Assembly (NCBI GenBank): GCA_026196495.1
Contig: JAPHSY010000039.1
Span: 22,592 to 86,591, forward strand
Source: Magnetovibrio sp.
Lineage (GTDB): Bacteria; Pseudomonadota; Alphaproteobacteria; Rhodospirillales; Magnetovibrionaceae
DNA: 64,000 nucleotides
Direction: 5' to 3'
Part shown: piece after piece, positions 54,611-63,685 of the stretch
Layout of the letters: the number at the start of each line of letters is the position of its first letter
Position numbering within the stretch: the stretch's first letter is position 1
Notes under the pieces: generated by a model
What the model was told of the DNA's origin: nothing
The model's input: the letters and a program-made list of their open reading frames with translations, nothing else
The model's database searches: none
Position numbers and translations under genes: made by a program

Positions 54611-54859
54611 TTACAGGATCGAAAGTAAAGCTTTGCGTAACTTGCGGTCACGCTTGAGGTGCCATTCACGGCTCATGGCCTCACCCCGGTTTTGATAGCA
54701 TTCTGCATACAGCAACGCCCAGCTCCGCCCCCGGGTGGATTTGGCCCCTTTGCCTGAATTGTGGGTTGCCAAACGCGCCTCTAAATCCGTGGTCCAGCCC
54801 ACATAAGTACGCGGTCCACCGTTTCCGGTACTGCCAAGGATGTAAACAAAACTACTCAT
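54611..54859 (-). CDS. GIY-YIG nuclease-domain protein
   Basis: An 82-residue single GIY-YIG domain: SFVYILGSTGNGGPRTYVGWTTDLEARL (the Y..YVG motif), then a histidine/asparagine turn, and catalytic-type E in AMSREWHLKRDRK. Such short proteins (UPF0213/YhbQ-like) bind or nick DNA; the activity is unknown. It follows glmS by 24 nt and is probably co-transcribed with glmU and glmS. Confidence 0.9.
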   Translation of the reverse strand: MSSFVYILGSTGNGGPRTYVGWTTDLEARLATHNSGKGAKSTRGRSWALLYAECYQNRGEAMSREWHLKRDRKLRKALLSIL

Positions 54860-54883
54860 AGTCTGAGCTTAAACGATAAGGGG

Positions 54884-56707
54884 TTATTCAACCGTTACCG
54901 ATTTCGCCAAGTTGCGCGGTTGATCTACATCTGTACCTTTGATGCATGCGGTATGATAAGCCAACAACTGCACCGGAATGGAATATAGGATCGGTGCCAC
55001 AAAAGGGTCCACTTGGGGCAAAACAATGGTGGCAGCGGCCAGCTTGCCCAATTTTTCTGCACCCACTTCATCTGACAAGAAAATCACACGCCCGCCGCGG
55101 GCGATGACCTCTTGCATATTGGATGCGGTTTTTTCAAACAATTCATCCGTTGGTGCGATCACGATGACGGGGACGTCTTCGTCAATCAGCGCAATAGGGC
55201 CATGCTTCATTTCACCCGCAGGGTATCCTTCGGCGTGGATGTAGCTGATCTCTTTCAGCTTTAACGCGCCTTCCATGGCGATGGGAAAATTGGAACCGCG
55301 GCCCAGGTACAACACGTCCCGCGCTTCAGCCACTTCATGGGCCAGTTCCTTCAAACGTTCATCATGGTTCAACACATCTGCCGCGCGGGCGGGAACCTCG
55401 ATTAAGGCTTCCATCAAACGGGCTTCGCAATCGTGCTCAATGGTGCCTTTGGCACGTCCCATGGCAATCGCAAGACACGCCAGCACCACCAACTGCGTGG
55501 TGAAGGCTTTGGTTGAAGCCACCCCCACTTCGGGTCCAGCGTAGGTCAATAACGTTGCATCACTTTCACGTGCAATGGTGCTTTCGGCAACATTAACCAC
55601 CGACAGGATATGTTGGCCTTTTTCACGGGCATGACGCAATGCGGCCAAGGTATCTGCGGTTTCACCCGATTGGGATACGAATAGCGCCGCACCACCTTCA
55701 GGCAACGGTGCATCGCGATAGCGAAATTCTGACGCCACATCCACGTCAACCGGAATCCGCGCCAGCTGTTCAATCCAATAGCGTGCCGTCTGACACGCGT
55801 AAAAAGACGTGCCACACGCAATCATGGTCAGACGCGTCACACCAGACAAATCAAACGGCAGTTCCGGCATGGTGATGGTGCGATCACCGGGGTTGATAAA
55901 CCCAGACAAGGTATCGCCGATGACTTGAGGCTGTTCATAAATTTCTTTGAGCATGAAGTGGCGATAGCCACCTTTGCCCACAGACGCATTGGACAGGTCA
56001 CTGACTTTAACGGGACGTTCAACCGCTTTGCCGTCTTCGGTAAAGACTTCAGCACCACCACGGGTCAACACCGCCCAATCACCATCTTCCAAATAGATCA
56101 CACGATTGGTCAGGTGGCTCAGCGCGATGGCGTCAGAACCCAAATACATTTCACCATCGCCAACGCCGATGGCCAAAGGGCTGCCCCGACGCGCGCCGAT
56201 CATCAAATCGTGCTCACCGGAAAAAATGATCGCCAAAGCAAAGGCGCCATGAAGGCGTTTTAACGCTTCGGCCGTTGCGTCTTGCGGGCTGAGGCCTTCT
56301 TCCAGATAAGCCGTGATCAAATGCACCACGGCTTCGGTATCCGTGTCGGATGCAAACACATGCCCCTTGGCTGTGAGTTCGTCTTTCAACTCTTGAAAGT
56401 TTTCAATGATGCCGTTGTGCACCATGGCCACACGGTCTGTCATATGCGGATGCGCATTGGCTTCGTTGGGCACACCGTGGGTTGCCCAGCGGGTATGACC
56501 GATGCCCACATCCCCCAATAAGGGATCATCATTCAAAACGGCTTCTAGATTCTTCAGCTTGCCTTCGGCGCGTCGACGTTCAATTCCACCATTTAACAAT
56601 GTGGCGACGCCCGCGGAATCATATCCACGATATTCCAAACGACGCAGCCCTTCTACAACCTGGGGACTGGCGAGGTCTTTTCCGATAATGCCAATGATGC
56701 CGCACAT
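54884..56707 (-). CDS. glmS: Glutamine--fructose-6-phosphate aminotransferase (isomerising)
   Basis: A 607-residue enzyme that makes glucosamine-6-phosphate for peptidoglycan and LPS. Catalytic Cys2 in MCGIIGIIG starts the glutaminase domain (to about 240), with GHTRWATHG; two SIS isomerase domains follow (TMIACGTSFYA, SQSGETADTL, LGRGSNFPIAMEGALKLKEISYIHAEGYPAGEMKHGP, C-terminal DQPRNLAKSVTVE). No glmS ribozyme is expected in alphaproteobacteria and none is seen. Directly downstream of glmU (9-nt gap). Confidence 0.97.
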   Translation of the reverse strand: MCGIIGIIGKDLASPQVVEGLRRLEYRGYDSAGVATLLNGGIERRRAEGKLKNLEAVLNDDPLLGDVGIGHTRWATHGVPNEANAHPHMTDRVAMVHNGIIENFQELKDELTAKGHVFASDTDTEAVVHLITAYLEEGLSPQDATAEALKRLHGAFALAIIFSGEHDLMIGARRGSPLAIGVGDGEMYLGSDAIALSHLTNRVIYLEDGDWAVLTRGGAEVFTEDGKAVERPVKVSDLSNASVGKGGYRHFMLKEIYEQPQVIGDTLSGFINPGDRTITMPELPFDLSGVTRLTMIACGTSFYACQTARYWIEQLARIPVDVDVASEFRYRDAPLPEGGAALFVSQSGETADTLAALRHAREKGQHILSVVNVAESTIARESDATLLTYAGPEVGVASTKAFTTQLVVLACLAIAMGRAKGTIEHDCEARLMEALIEVPARAADVLNHDERLKELAHEVAEARDVLYLGRGSNFPIAMEGALKLKEISYIHAEGYPAGEMKHGPIALIDEDVPVIVIAPTDELFEKTASNMQEVIARGGRVIFLSDEVGAEKLGKLAAATIVLPQVDPFVAPILYSIPVQLLAYHTACIKGTDVDQPRNLAKSVTVE

Positions 56708-56716
56708 ATGCTGGGC

Positions 56717-58090
56717 TTAACCTTTCTTCTTATTCTGTTCTTTCTGCGCACGTTTCGCTTCACGGAAACGTTCTGCCGCACCCGGCACACGTTTTTGTTC
56801 AGCACGGGTGGTGACGATGTCATTCTCACCCACATCTGCAGTCAGAGTTGAGCCCGCACCAACGATCGCCCCGGCACCAATTTTAACGGGTGCCACCAAG
56901 GCCGAGTTTGAACCAATAAACGCCCCAGCACCAATTTCCGTACGGGATTTATTAAAGCCATCGTAGTTGCACGTGATGGTACCTGCGCCAATGTTGGCGC
57001 CCGCGCCGACGCGCGCATCACCGATGTATGTTAGGTGATTGACTTTACCGCCAGCTTCTACGTCTGAATTTTTGATTTCAACAAAATTACCAACATGAGT
57101 GTTCTCTGCCAATTTTGCACCAGGACGCAAACGGGCAAACGGGCCAACGACGGAACCATCATCGATACTCGCACCTTCAAAGTGACAATTGGCCTTAATG
57201 TGTACACCATTGCCGATCGTAACACCGGGGCCAAAAAACACGTTCGGTTCAATCAAAACGTCTTTGCCGATCTTGGTGTCATACGAAAAAAAGGTGGTGC
57301 TGGGATCGATCAGGGTGGCACCACCCTTCATGGCTTTTTCACGCAAACGATCTTGGGCAATCGTTTCAGCCAAAGCCAATTCAATGCGTGAGTTCACCCC
57401 CAGCAGTTCTTCTTCATCACCCTCAACCACGGAGCAACTAAAGCCGTCTTCACGGGCCAAACCAACACAGTCGGTGAGATAGTATTCACCCTTGGCATTG
57501 TCATCACTAAGACGTGCCAACAATTGAGGCATCACCCCACCGTCAAAACACATAACGCCAGAATTGCACAACGGGATCATCAATTGTTCTTGGGTGGCAT
57601 CGTTGGCTTCGACAATTTCCAACAACTCACCATCTTCTTCGTCCGTCACCAAGCGACCATAGGCACCGGGTTCTTCGGGTAGAAATCCCAACACCACAAC
57701 TGCGGGGGCAAACTGTCCTTCAATGGGCTGGCGTGCTTCCAACATGGCATTCAAGGTTTGTTCGGTCATCAAAGGTGTATCGCCATAAAGCACCAAAACA
57801 TTTCCGTTAAAATTGCCCAGTGCCTCCATACCCACTTTCACCGCATCACCCGTTCCACAGCGATTGTATTGAACGGCGGTGGTGTGCGGTGCGACGGCGG
57901 CTTCTAGATCGTCCATTTCAGGCCCCACAACCACGACAATCTTGTCGAGATTGAGTTTTCCAAGCGTTGCCAATAAATTTTGCACCATCGGTCGGCCCGC
58001 AATCGGGTGCATAACCTTAGGTTTTTCAGATTTCATCCGGGTGCCGAGACCGGCGGCAAGAACAATGGCTGCAGTTTTAGACTTTGACAT
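56717..58090 (-). CDS. glmU: Bifunctional UDP-N-acetylglucosamine pyrophosphorylase/glucosamine-1-phosphate acetyltransferase
   Basis: A 457-residue enzyme. N-terminal uridyltransferase domain begins AAIVLAAGLGTRMKSEKPKVMHPIAGRPM; YGDTPLM and GEYYLTD follow. The C-terminal left-handed beta helix (about 250-440) has hexapeptide repeats and the acetyltransferase segments NHLTYIGDARVGAGANIGAGTITCNYDG. The tail is basic (FREAKRAQKEQNKKKG). It supplies UDP-GlcNAc. ATG at 58090 is chosen; the frame further up overlaps the divergent gph region. Operon with glmS. Confidence 0.97.
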   Translation of the reverse strand: MSKSKTAAIVLAAGLGTRMKSEKPKVMHPIAGRPMVQNLLATLGKLNLDKIVVVVGPEMDDLEAAVAPHTTAVQYNRCGTGDAVKVGMEALGNFNGNVLVLYGDTPLMTEQTLNAMLEARQPIEGQFAPAVVVLGFLPEEPGAYGRLVTDEEDGELLEIVEANDATQEQLMIPLCNSGVMCFDGGVMPQLLARLSDDNAKGEYYLTDCVGLAREDGFSCSVVEGDEEELLGVNSRIELALAETIAQDRLREKAMKGGATLIDPSTTFFSYDTKIGKDVLIEPNVFFGPGVTIGNGVHIKANCHFEGASIDDGSVVGPFARLRPGAKLAENTHVGNFVEIKNSDVEAGGKVNHLTYIGDARVGAGANIGAGTITCNYDGFNKSRTEIGAGAFIGSNSALVAPVKIGAGAIVGAGSTLTADVGENDIVTTRAEQKRVPGAAERFREAKRAQKEQNKKKG

Positions 58091-58205
58091 CCGAGCGGGT
58101 GCACCTACATATGAGAAGAATCGAATATTAAGCGAAGTGTGTGCCGCAAAGTGCCACAAGCCGGGCCTCCCCGCCAAGTCAAAGATTACTACGGATTATT
58201 TCAAA

Positions 58206-58889
58206 ATGAACAAACAAACTCTGGGCGCCATTCGCGCTTTGATCTTCGACCTCGACGGGACCCTTATCGACAGTGCACCTGACCTCCAAGCTGCTGCCAA
58301 TCGAATGCTTAAGCCATTGGGAAGACGGGAAGTTTCCGTCCCAGAGGTGCAAATGATGATTGGCGACGGTGTGCCAAAGTTGGTCGAACGCTGTTTTGAG
58401 GCCACCGGCGATATCCCACCTGAAAATGAGTTCCAAACTCACGTTCAAGCCTTCATCAAAGACTATGAGCCCCGCTCTGCTGAGCTCACTTGTGCCTTTG
58501 ACGGGGCCATGGACGCACTTAAGGGGCTCAAAGATAAGGGCATTAAGTTGTCCATCTGCACCAACAAACCATACGGTGCAACCATGGAAATCTTGGGCAA
58601 ACTGGGTCTGGACCAGTATTTTGACATCGTCATCGGGGGCGACACCCTGCCCGGTATTAAAAAGCCGGATCCGCGACACCTCCAAGCGGCCTTGGAAAAA
58701 ATGGAAGCCGATCCAAAGGAAACTGCCATGGTTGGTGACAATGCCAACGATGTCAGCGCATCGCATGCGGCAGGACTTCCAGTGGTGTTGCTCAGCCACG
58801 GTTACACCAAAATTCCGGTCACAGAATTGGGCGGTGAAGCGGTGATCGATCATTTTACCGACTTGGAAGTAGCCCTTTCCAATCTCTAG
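58206..58889 (+). CDS. gph: Phosphoglycolate phosphatase
   Basis: A 227-residue HAD phosphatase: LIFDLDGTLIDSAPDLQAAANRML (motif I with the nucleophile D), SICTNKP (motif II), GIKKPDPRHL (motif III lysine) and VGDNANDVSASHAAG (motif IV). Family members remove phosphate from 2-phosphoglycolate, from DNA repair or RuBisCO oxygenation. ATG at 58206 is used; the frame upstream overlaps glmU. The gene is divergent from glmU. Confidence 0.92.
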   Translation: MNKQTLGAIRALIFDLDGTLIDSAPDLQAAANRMLKPLGRREVSVPEVQMMIGDGVPKLVERCFEATGDIPPENEFQTHVQAFIKDYEPRSAELTCAFDGAMDALKGLKDKGIKLSICTNKPYGATMEILGKLGLDQYFDIVIGGDTLPGIKKPDPRHLQAALEKMEADPKETAMVGDNANDVSASHAAGLPVVLLSHGYTKIPVTELGGEAVIDHFTDLEVALSNL

Positions 58890-58890
58890 C

Positions 58891-58919
58891 TTGACAGCTT
58901 TTTGAGAGGAACGTATATC
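58891..58919 (+). promoter_or_regulatory. Sigma-70 promoter of tRNA-Val
   Basis: TTGACA (58891-58896), 17-bp spacer, TATATC (58914-58919). It sits immediately after the gph stop and about 17 nt before the mature tRNA 5' end. Both boxes are near consensus with ideal spacing. Confidence 0.78.
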
Positions 58920-58935
58920 CCCCACCGTTTCAATC

Positions 58936-59010
58936 GGGCGCGTAGCTCAGCGGGAGAGCACTCGCTTCACACGCGAGGGGTCACTGGTTCAATCCCAGTC
59001 GTGCCCACCA
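58936..59010 (+). tRNA. tRNA-Val (anticodon CAC)
   Basis: 75-nt cloverleaf: acceptor GGGCGCG/CGTGCCC, D-arm GCTCAGCGGGAGAGC, anticodon stem CTCGC/GCGAG with loop TTCACAC (anticodon CAC, reads GUG), T-arm CTGGTTCAATCCCAG, discriminator A and encoded CCA. Confidence 0.97.
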
Positions 59011-59012
59011 TT

Positions 59013-59043
59013 AAATCCCCCAGGCGGAATGTCTGGGGGATTT
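59013..59043 (+). terminator. Terminator after tRNA-Val
   Basis: Stem AAATCCCCCAG (59013-59023) / CTGGGGGATTT (59033-59043) with a 9-nt loop, 2 nt after the tRNA. Followed by GTTCATTT. Confidence 0.8.
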
Positions 59044-59200
59044 GTTCATTTCAGCGCCTTTAACACTTACGAAACACCTGCACACACAAAGCTCAATTGA
59101 CCAACTAAGGCATAAACGATGCTGTTTTAGCCCAAGAAAACATGGTCGCTCAAATCATCACTCCCAATATAAAAGCAAGACGACATGTGGAGTTAAGGTG

Positions 59201-60706
59201 ATGCAATACGAGACGCTTTTTCGAGACTTGGGCATAACGGCAAACCACCTAAATACTGGCGATCTGATTGTTCACACGCCCATAGATGGATCTGTCCTTG
59301 CCAAGGTCACACAAACACCTGTGCAAGACATGAACGTCATTGTTCAACGTGCTCATCACGCTTTTGATCAGTGGCAAAAAGTCCCGTCTCCCCGCCGTGG
59401 TGAACTGATCCGGATTTTTGGTGAAAAGCTCCGCCGCAACAAAGACAGCCTAGGCCAACTGGTCAGTTTGGAAACGGGAAAAATCCTTCAAGAAGGCCTC
59501 GGCGAAGTCCAAGAAATGATCGACATTTGCGATTTTGCCGTGGGCATTTCACGTCAACTCTATGGTCTCACCATTGCATCGGAACGCCCTGGTCATCGCA
59601 TGCAAGAAACTTGGCATCCGCTGGGCGTTGTCGGTGTGATCTCAGCTTTCAACTTCCCCGTTGCCGTTTGGTCTTGGAATGCAGCCCTCGCATTGGTGTG
59701 CGGCAATTCATTAATCTGGAAACCATCGGAAAAATCCCCACTAACAGCTTTGGCCTGTCAAAATATCCTGCAATCGGCCATAGATGAAATGGATGACGCA
59801 CCCGACAATTTATTGCACGTCATCATTGGTGGGACTGAATTGGGCACAGCCTTAGTAGAGCACCCCAATATTCCGTTGATCAGCGCCACGGGCAGCACCG
59901 CCATGGGTCGCCAAGTCGGTCCCAAAGTGGCGGAACGTTTTGGTCGCACCATTCTAGAATTGGGCGGCAACAACGCTATGATCGTTACACCATCGGCCAA
60001 CCTAGAGCTGGCAAAACGCGCTGCCGTCTTTTCCGCGGTGGGCACGGCCGGACAACGCTGCACATCTTTGCGGCGTATGTTTATTCACGAAAGTATCTAT
60101 GACCAGTTGGTATCATCCTTGATCCGTGCATATGAAAACGTCCCAGTTGGCAATCCTTTGGAAGACGAAACCCTGATGGGGCCGCTGATCGACCAAGCCG
60201 CTTTTGAAAACATGCAGGCAAGCCTTGAGATTGCTGAGCGTGGCGAAGGAAAAAATATTCACGGGGGCGAGCGAGTTTTTTCCGATGTTTATCCCGATGC
60301 TTATTATGTCCGGCCTGCCATCGTGGAAATGGATGAACAGTCCGAAGTCATGCGGCGCGAAACCTTTGCGCCAATCCTCTACGTGATGAAATACAAAAAC
60401 TTGGAAGACGCCATCACCCTGCAAAACGACGTCACCCAGGGTCTGTCATCGTGCATTTTCTCCACCGATGTACGAGAAACCGAACTGTTCCTGTCCTCAC
60501 GCGGTAGTGATTGCGGCATTGCCAACGTCAACATTGGTCCCAGTGGTGCCGAAATCGGCGGCGCCTTTGGCGGGGAAAAAGAAACCGGAGGAGGTCGTGA
60601 AGCCGGGTCCGATGCTTGGCGCGGCTACATGCGCCGTGCCACCAACACCATCAATTATTCCGATGAATTGCCTCTGGCCCAGGGAATTAAGTTTGATATT
60701 AGTTAG
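59201..60706 (+). CDS. amaB: ALDH7-type aldehyde dehydrogenase (alpha-aminoadipic semialdehyde / piperideine-6-carboxylate dehydrogenase)
   Basis: A 501-residue aldehyde dehydrogenase. The hallmark of the ALDH7/antiquitin group is the C-terminal FGGEKETGGGREAGSDAWRGYMRRATNTINY. Catalytic glutamate in ILELGGNNAMIV and cysteine in GTAGQRCTSLRR are present, plus WKPSEKSPLTAL and ISATGSTAMGRQVG. It oxidises alpha-aminoadipate semialdehyde in lysine breakdown. ATG at 59201 with AAGGTG upstream is used; the longer frame crosses the tRNA-Val terminator. Single gene upstream of acnB. Confidence 0.88.
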   Translation: MQYETLFRDLGITANHLNTGDLIVHTPIDGSVLAKVTQTPVQDMNVIVQRAHHAFDQWQKVPSPRRGELIRIFGEKLRRNKDSLGQLVSLETGKILQEGLGEVQEMIDICDFAVGISRQLYGLTIASERPGHRMQETWHPLGVVGVISAFNFPVAVWSWNAALALVCGNSLIWKPSEKSPLTALACQNILQSAIDEMDDAPDNLLHVIIGGTELGTALVEHPNIPLISATGSTAMGRQVGPKVAERFGRTILELGGNNAMIVTPSANLELAKRAAVFSAVGTAGQRCTSLRRMFIHESIYDQLVSSLIRAYENVPVGNPLEDETLMGPLIDQAAFENMQASLEIAERGEGKNIHGGERVFSDVYPDAYYVRPAIVEMDEQSEVMRRETFAPILYVMKYKNLEDAITLQNDVTQGLSSCIFSTDVRETELFLSSRGSDCGIANVNIGPSGAEIGGAFGGEKETGGGREAGSDAWRGYMRRATNTINYSDELPLAQGIKFDIS

Positions 60707-60843
60707 ATATCAGAATCTTAGAATTTTCTTTCTCACAAAAAGTTGCACCAATGGGTGGGGATATCGTGCCAGAAGCCTTGTAAACTGGGTTTTATTAGCT
60801 ATATGTGAAATATCATATTCTACACTTGCTGCGCTGGCAATAG

Positions 60844-60859
60844 CTACCCAGTTGGGTAG
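60844..60859. promoter_or_regulatory. Inverted repeat in the acnB upstream region
   Basis: CTACCCA-GT-TGGGTAG is a 7-bp perfect inverted repeat, about 130 nt before the acnB ATG in the 280-nt region between the ALDH7 gene and acnB. It looks like an operator for a dimeric regulator. No other gene is seen in this region. Confidence 0.4.
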
Positions 60860-60986
60860 AAAACCTATACAAAGCGGGAATTATGCAGTATCTAAGCGCC
60901 AGAAAAGGAATCACCGCATTGTGCGCCGCAAAATGTGCTCGCAAAAGCGATGTCTAAAAACAGGCGCGAACTGGAGATCTATAAAA

Positions 60987-63563
60987 ATGCTAGCTGAATA
61001 TCGTGAACACGTAGCCGAGCGCGCAGCTCTTGGCATCCCCCCCCTTCCCCTGTCCGCAGAACAAACCGAGCAGTTGGTTGAGCTGCTGCGCAACCCGCCC
61101 GCAGGTGAAGAAGAGTTCTTGGTTGATCTGCTCACCAATCGTGTTCCCGCTGGCGTGGATGACGCCGCACGCATCAAAGCTGGTTTCTTAGCTGACGTGG
61201 CCAAAGGTACCACACAGTGCGCGCAGATCTCTAAAGTGCAAGCCACCGAATTGCTCGGCACCATGCTGGGCGGCTTTAACATCGAACCGATGTTGGAACT
61301 GCTGGACGACGCTGAATGTGGCGCTGCCGCTGCCGAAGGCCTGAAAAAGACCCTGTTGGTGTTTGACTACTTCCACGACGTCAAAGAAAAAGCTGACAAC
61401 GGATCTGAAAACGCTAAGTCCGTGATGCAATCTTGGGCCGATGCCGAATGGTTCACATCGCGTCCAGAAGTCGCAGAAAGCATGACTTTGACAGTATTTA
61501 AAGTCACCGGCGAAACCAACACCGATGATCTGTCCCCGGCCCCTGATGCCTGGTCGCGTCCCGACATTCCGCTGCACGCCCTGGCGATGCTGAAAAATGC
61601 TCGTGACGGTATTGAGCCGGAAGAAAATGGTGTTCGCGGCCCGATCAAATTTTTGGAAGAACTGCAGGCTAAAGGCAACTTGGTGGCTTATGTCGGCGAC
61701 GTAGTCGGTACTGGCTCATCGCGCAAATCCGCAACCAACTCCGTATTGTGGTGGACTGGTGAGGACATTCCTTACGTTCCCAACAAACGCTTTGGCGGTG
61801 TGTGTTTGGGCTCCAAAATTGCACCCATTTTCTATAACACCATGGAAGACGCAGGTGCGCTACCCATCGAAGTCGATTGTTCTCAAATGGACATGGGTGA
61901 CGAAATTGAACTGCGCCCGTTCGAAGGCAAGGTCTTGAAAAATGGCGATGTGATTGCTGAGTTCACGGTGAAATCCGAAGTGGTCTTCGATGAAGTTCGC
62001 GCAGGCGGTCGTATCCCGCTGATTATCGGCCGTGGCCTCACCGCCCGTGCACGTGAAGCTTTGGGCTTGGCACCATCCGAACTATTCCGCACACCTCATA
62101 CCCCTGCAGACACCCACAAAGGGTTTACATTGGCGCAGAAGATGGTTGGTCGTGCATGTAACTTGGCAGAAGGTTTGGGTGTACGTCCCGGTACCTATTG
62201 CGAGCCCAAGATGACCACCGTCGGCTCACAAGATACCACTGGCCCCATGACTCGCGATGAACTGAAAGATTTGGCCTGCTTAGGCTTCTCCGCCGACTTG
62301 GTGATGCAATCTTTCTGTCACACCTCGGCTTATCCGAAATTGGTGGACGTCAACACTCACCAGACTCTACCGAATTTCATGGAAACCCGTGGTGGTGTTG
62401 CGCTTCGTCCACAAGACGGAGTGATCCACTCCTGGCTGAACCGTTTGCTGTTACCCGACACCGTGGGTACTGGTGGCGACAGTCACACTCGTTTCCCACT
62501 GGGACTGTCTTTTCCGGCAGGTTCCGGTCTGGTCGCATTTGCTGCTGCGACGGGTGTCATGCCATTGGATATGCCAGAATCAATTTTGGTGAAATTCAAA
62601 GGTACCATGCAACCGGGTATTACCTTGCGCGACATGGTCAACGCCATTCCTTACCAAGCCATCAAAGACGGTCTATTGACCGTTGAGAAAAAGGGTAAGA
62701 TCAATGTATTCTCCGGTAAAATTGTTGAAATCGAAGGCCTGCCGGACCTTAAAGTCGAACAAGCGTTCGAGCTGTCCGATGCGACGGCTGAACGCTCTGC
62801 CGCAGGTTGCACGGTAGCGCTCAACCCAGAGCCCATCATTGAGTACATGCGTTCCAACATTGTCTTGATGAAATGGATGATCGCCAAAGGTTATCACGAT
62901 GAACGTACGCTGCTGCGTCGTATCGAAGCTATGGAGACATTCATCGCTGATCCAAAATTGTTAGGGCGTGATGAAGATGCCGAATACGCAGCCATCATCG
63001 AAATTAACATGGACGACATTAAAGAGCCCATCGTCGCTTGCCCGAACGACCCGGACGATGTGAAGTTGCTGTCAGAGGTCTCTGGCACCAAAATTGATGA
63101 AGTATTCATTGGTTCTTGCATGACCAACATCGGTCACTTCCGCGCTGCGGCTCACGTTCTGGATGGTGTTTCCGACACCCCGGCACGTTTGTGGATCGCA
63201 CCCCCAACCAAAATGGATGCGCAAATCCTAACTGAGGAAGGCTACTATTCCATCCTCGGCAAAACGGGTGCACGCATGGAAACACCGGGCTGCTCTTTGT
63301 GCATGGGTAATCAAGCACAAATCCGCAAAGGTTCAACCGCGATGTCAACTTCCACACGGAACTTCCCCAACCGTTTGGGCATCGACACATTTGTGTACTT
63401 GGGCTCTGCCGAACTCGCCGCGGTCTGTGCATTGATGGGGAAAATCCCCACACCGACACAATACATGGAACAAGTTGCAACGCTGAAAGACAAAGCAGAC
63501 GACGTTTACCGTTACATGAACTTTGATCAAATTCCGTCTTTCGTGGAAGTTGCCAACAGCTAA
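60987..63563 (+). CDS. acnB: Aconitate hydratase B
   Basis: An 858-residue iron-sulfur enzyme of the TCA cycle. The N-terminal HEAT-like domain (MLAEYREHVAERAALGIPPLPL) is specific to AcnB. The 4Fe-4S cysteines are C711 (IGSCMTN), C769 and C772 (CSLCMGN), the positions expected from E. coli AcnB. VGDVVGTGSSRKSATNSVLWW marks the swivel domain. ATG at 60987 is used, with GGAG upstream; the in-frame upstream sequence overlaps the ALDH7 gene. No iron-responsive element is evident. It ends at a strong terminator. Confidence 0.97.
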   Translation: MLAEYREHVAERAALGIPPLPLSAEQTEQLVELLRNPPAGEEEFLVDLLTNRVPAGVDDAARIKAGFLADVAKGTTQCAQISKVQATELLGTMLGGFNIEPMLELLDDAECGAAAAEGLKKTLLVFDYFHDVKEKADNGSENAKSVMQSWADAEWFTSRPEVAESMTLTVFKVTGETNTDDLSPAPDAWSRPDIPLHALAMLKNARDGIEPEENGVRGPIKFLEELQAKGNLVAYVGDVVGTGSSRKSATNSVLWWTGEDIPYVPNKRFGGVCLGSKIAPIFYNTMEDAGALPIEVDCSQMDMGDEIELRPFEGKVLKNGDVIAEFTVKSEVVFDEVRAGGRIPLIIGRGLTARAREALGLAPSELFRTPHTPADTHKGFTLAQKMVGRACNLAEGLGVRPGTYCEPKMTTVGSQDTTGPMTRDELKDLACLGFSADLVMQSFCHTSAYPKLVDVNTHQTLPNFMETRGGVALRPQDGVIHSWLNRLLLPDTVGTGGDSHTRFPLGLSFPAGSGLVAFAAATGVMPLDMPESILVKFKGTMQPGITLRDMVNAIPYQAIKDGLLTVEKKGKINVFSGKIVEIEGLPDLKVEQAFELSDATAERSAAGCTVALNPEPIIEYMRSNIVLMKWMIAKGYHDERTLLRRIEAMETFIADPKLLGRDEDAEYAAIIEINMDDIKEPIVACPNDPDDVKLLSEVSGTKIDEVFIGSCMTNIGHFRAAAHVLDGVSDTPARLWIAPPTKMDAQILTEEGYYSILGKTGARMETPGCSLCMGNQAQIRKGSTAMSTSTRNFPNRLGIDTFVYLGSAELAAVCALMGKIPTPTQYMEQVATLKDKADDVYRYMNFDQIPSFVEVANS

Positions 63564-63581
63564 ACAACCACTAAGATTACT

Positions 63582-63615
63582 AAAAAAGCCCCGTCATTCT
63601 GGCGGGGCTTTTTTT
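63582..63615 (+). terminator. Terminator of acnB
   Basis: Stem AAAAAAGCCCCG (63582-63593) / CGGGGCTTTTTTT (63603-63615) with a 9-nt loop, 18 nt after the acnB stop and followed by the T run. Strong and partly bidirectional. Confidence 0.93.
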
Positions 63616-63685
63616 GTTGATAATCACTGGACCAATGGGGGCTATTGAGAGAAGATTACAATGGCTCAAAGGAAGGCGGATCTAC

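Noticed and set aside
57879..58205. Extended N-terminus for gph
   Set aside because: It overlaps glmU in antisense; the HAD motif I begins right after the ATG at 58206, which gives the normal family length.
59042..59200. Extended N-terminus for the ALDH7 gene
   Set aside because: It would start inside the tRNA-Val terminator, and the ATG at 59201 has a ribosome site and standard N-terminus.
60468..60986. Extended N-terminus of acnB overlapping the ALDH7 gene
   Set aside because: The typical AcnB start MLAEYREHV is at 60987, and the upstream part is out-of-frame reading of the previous gene.
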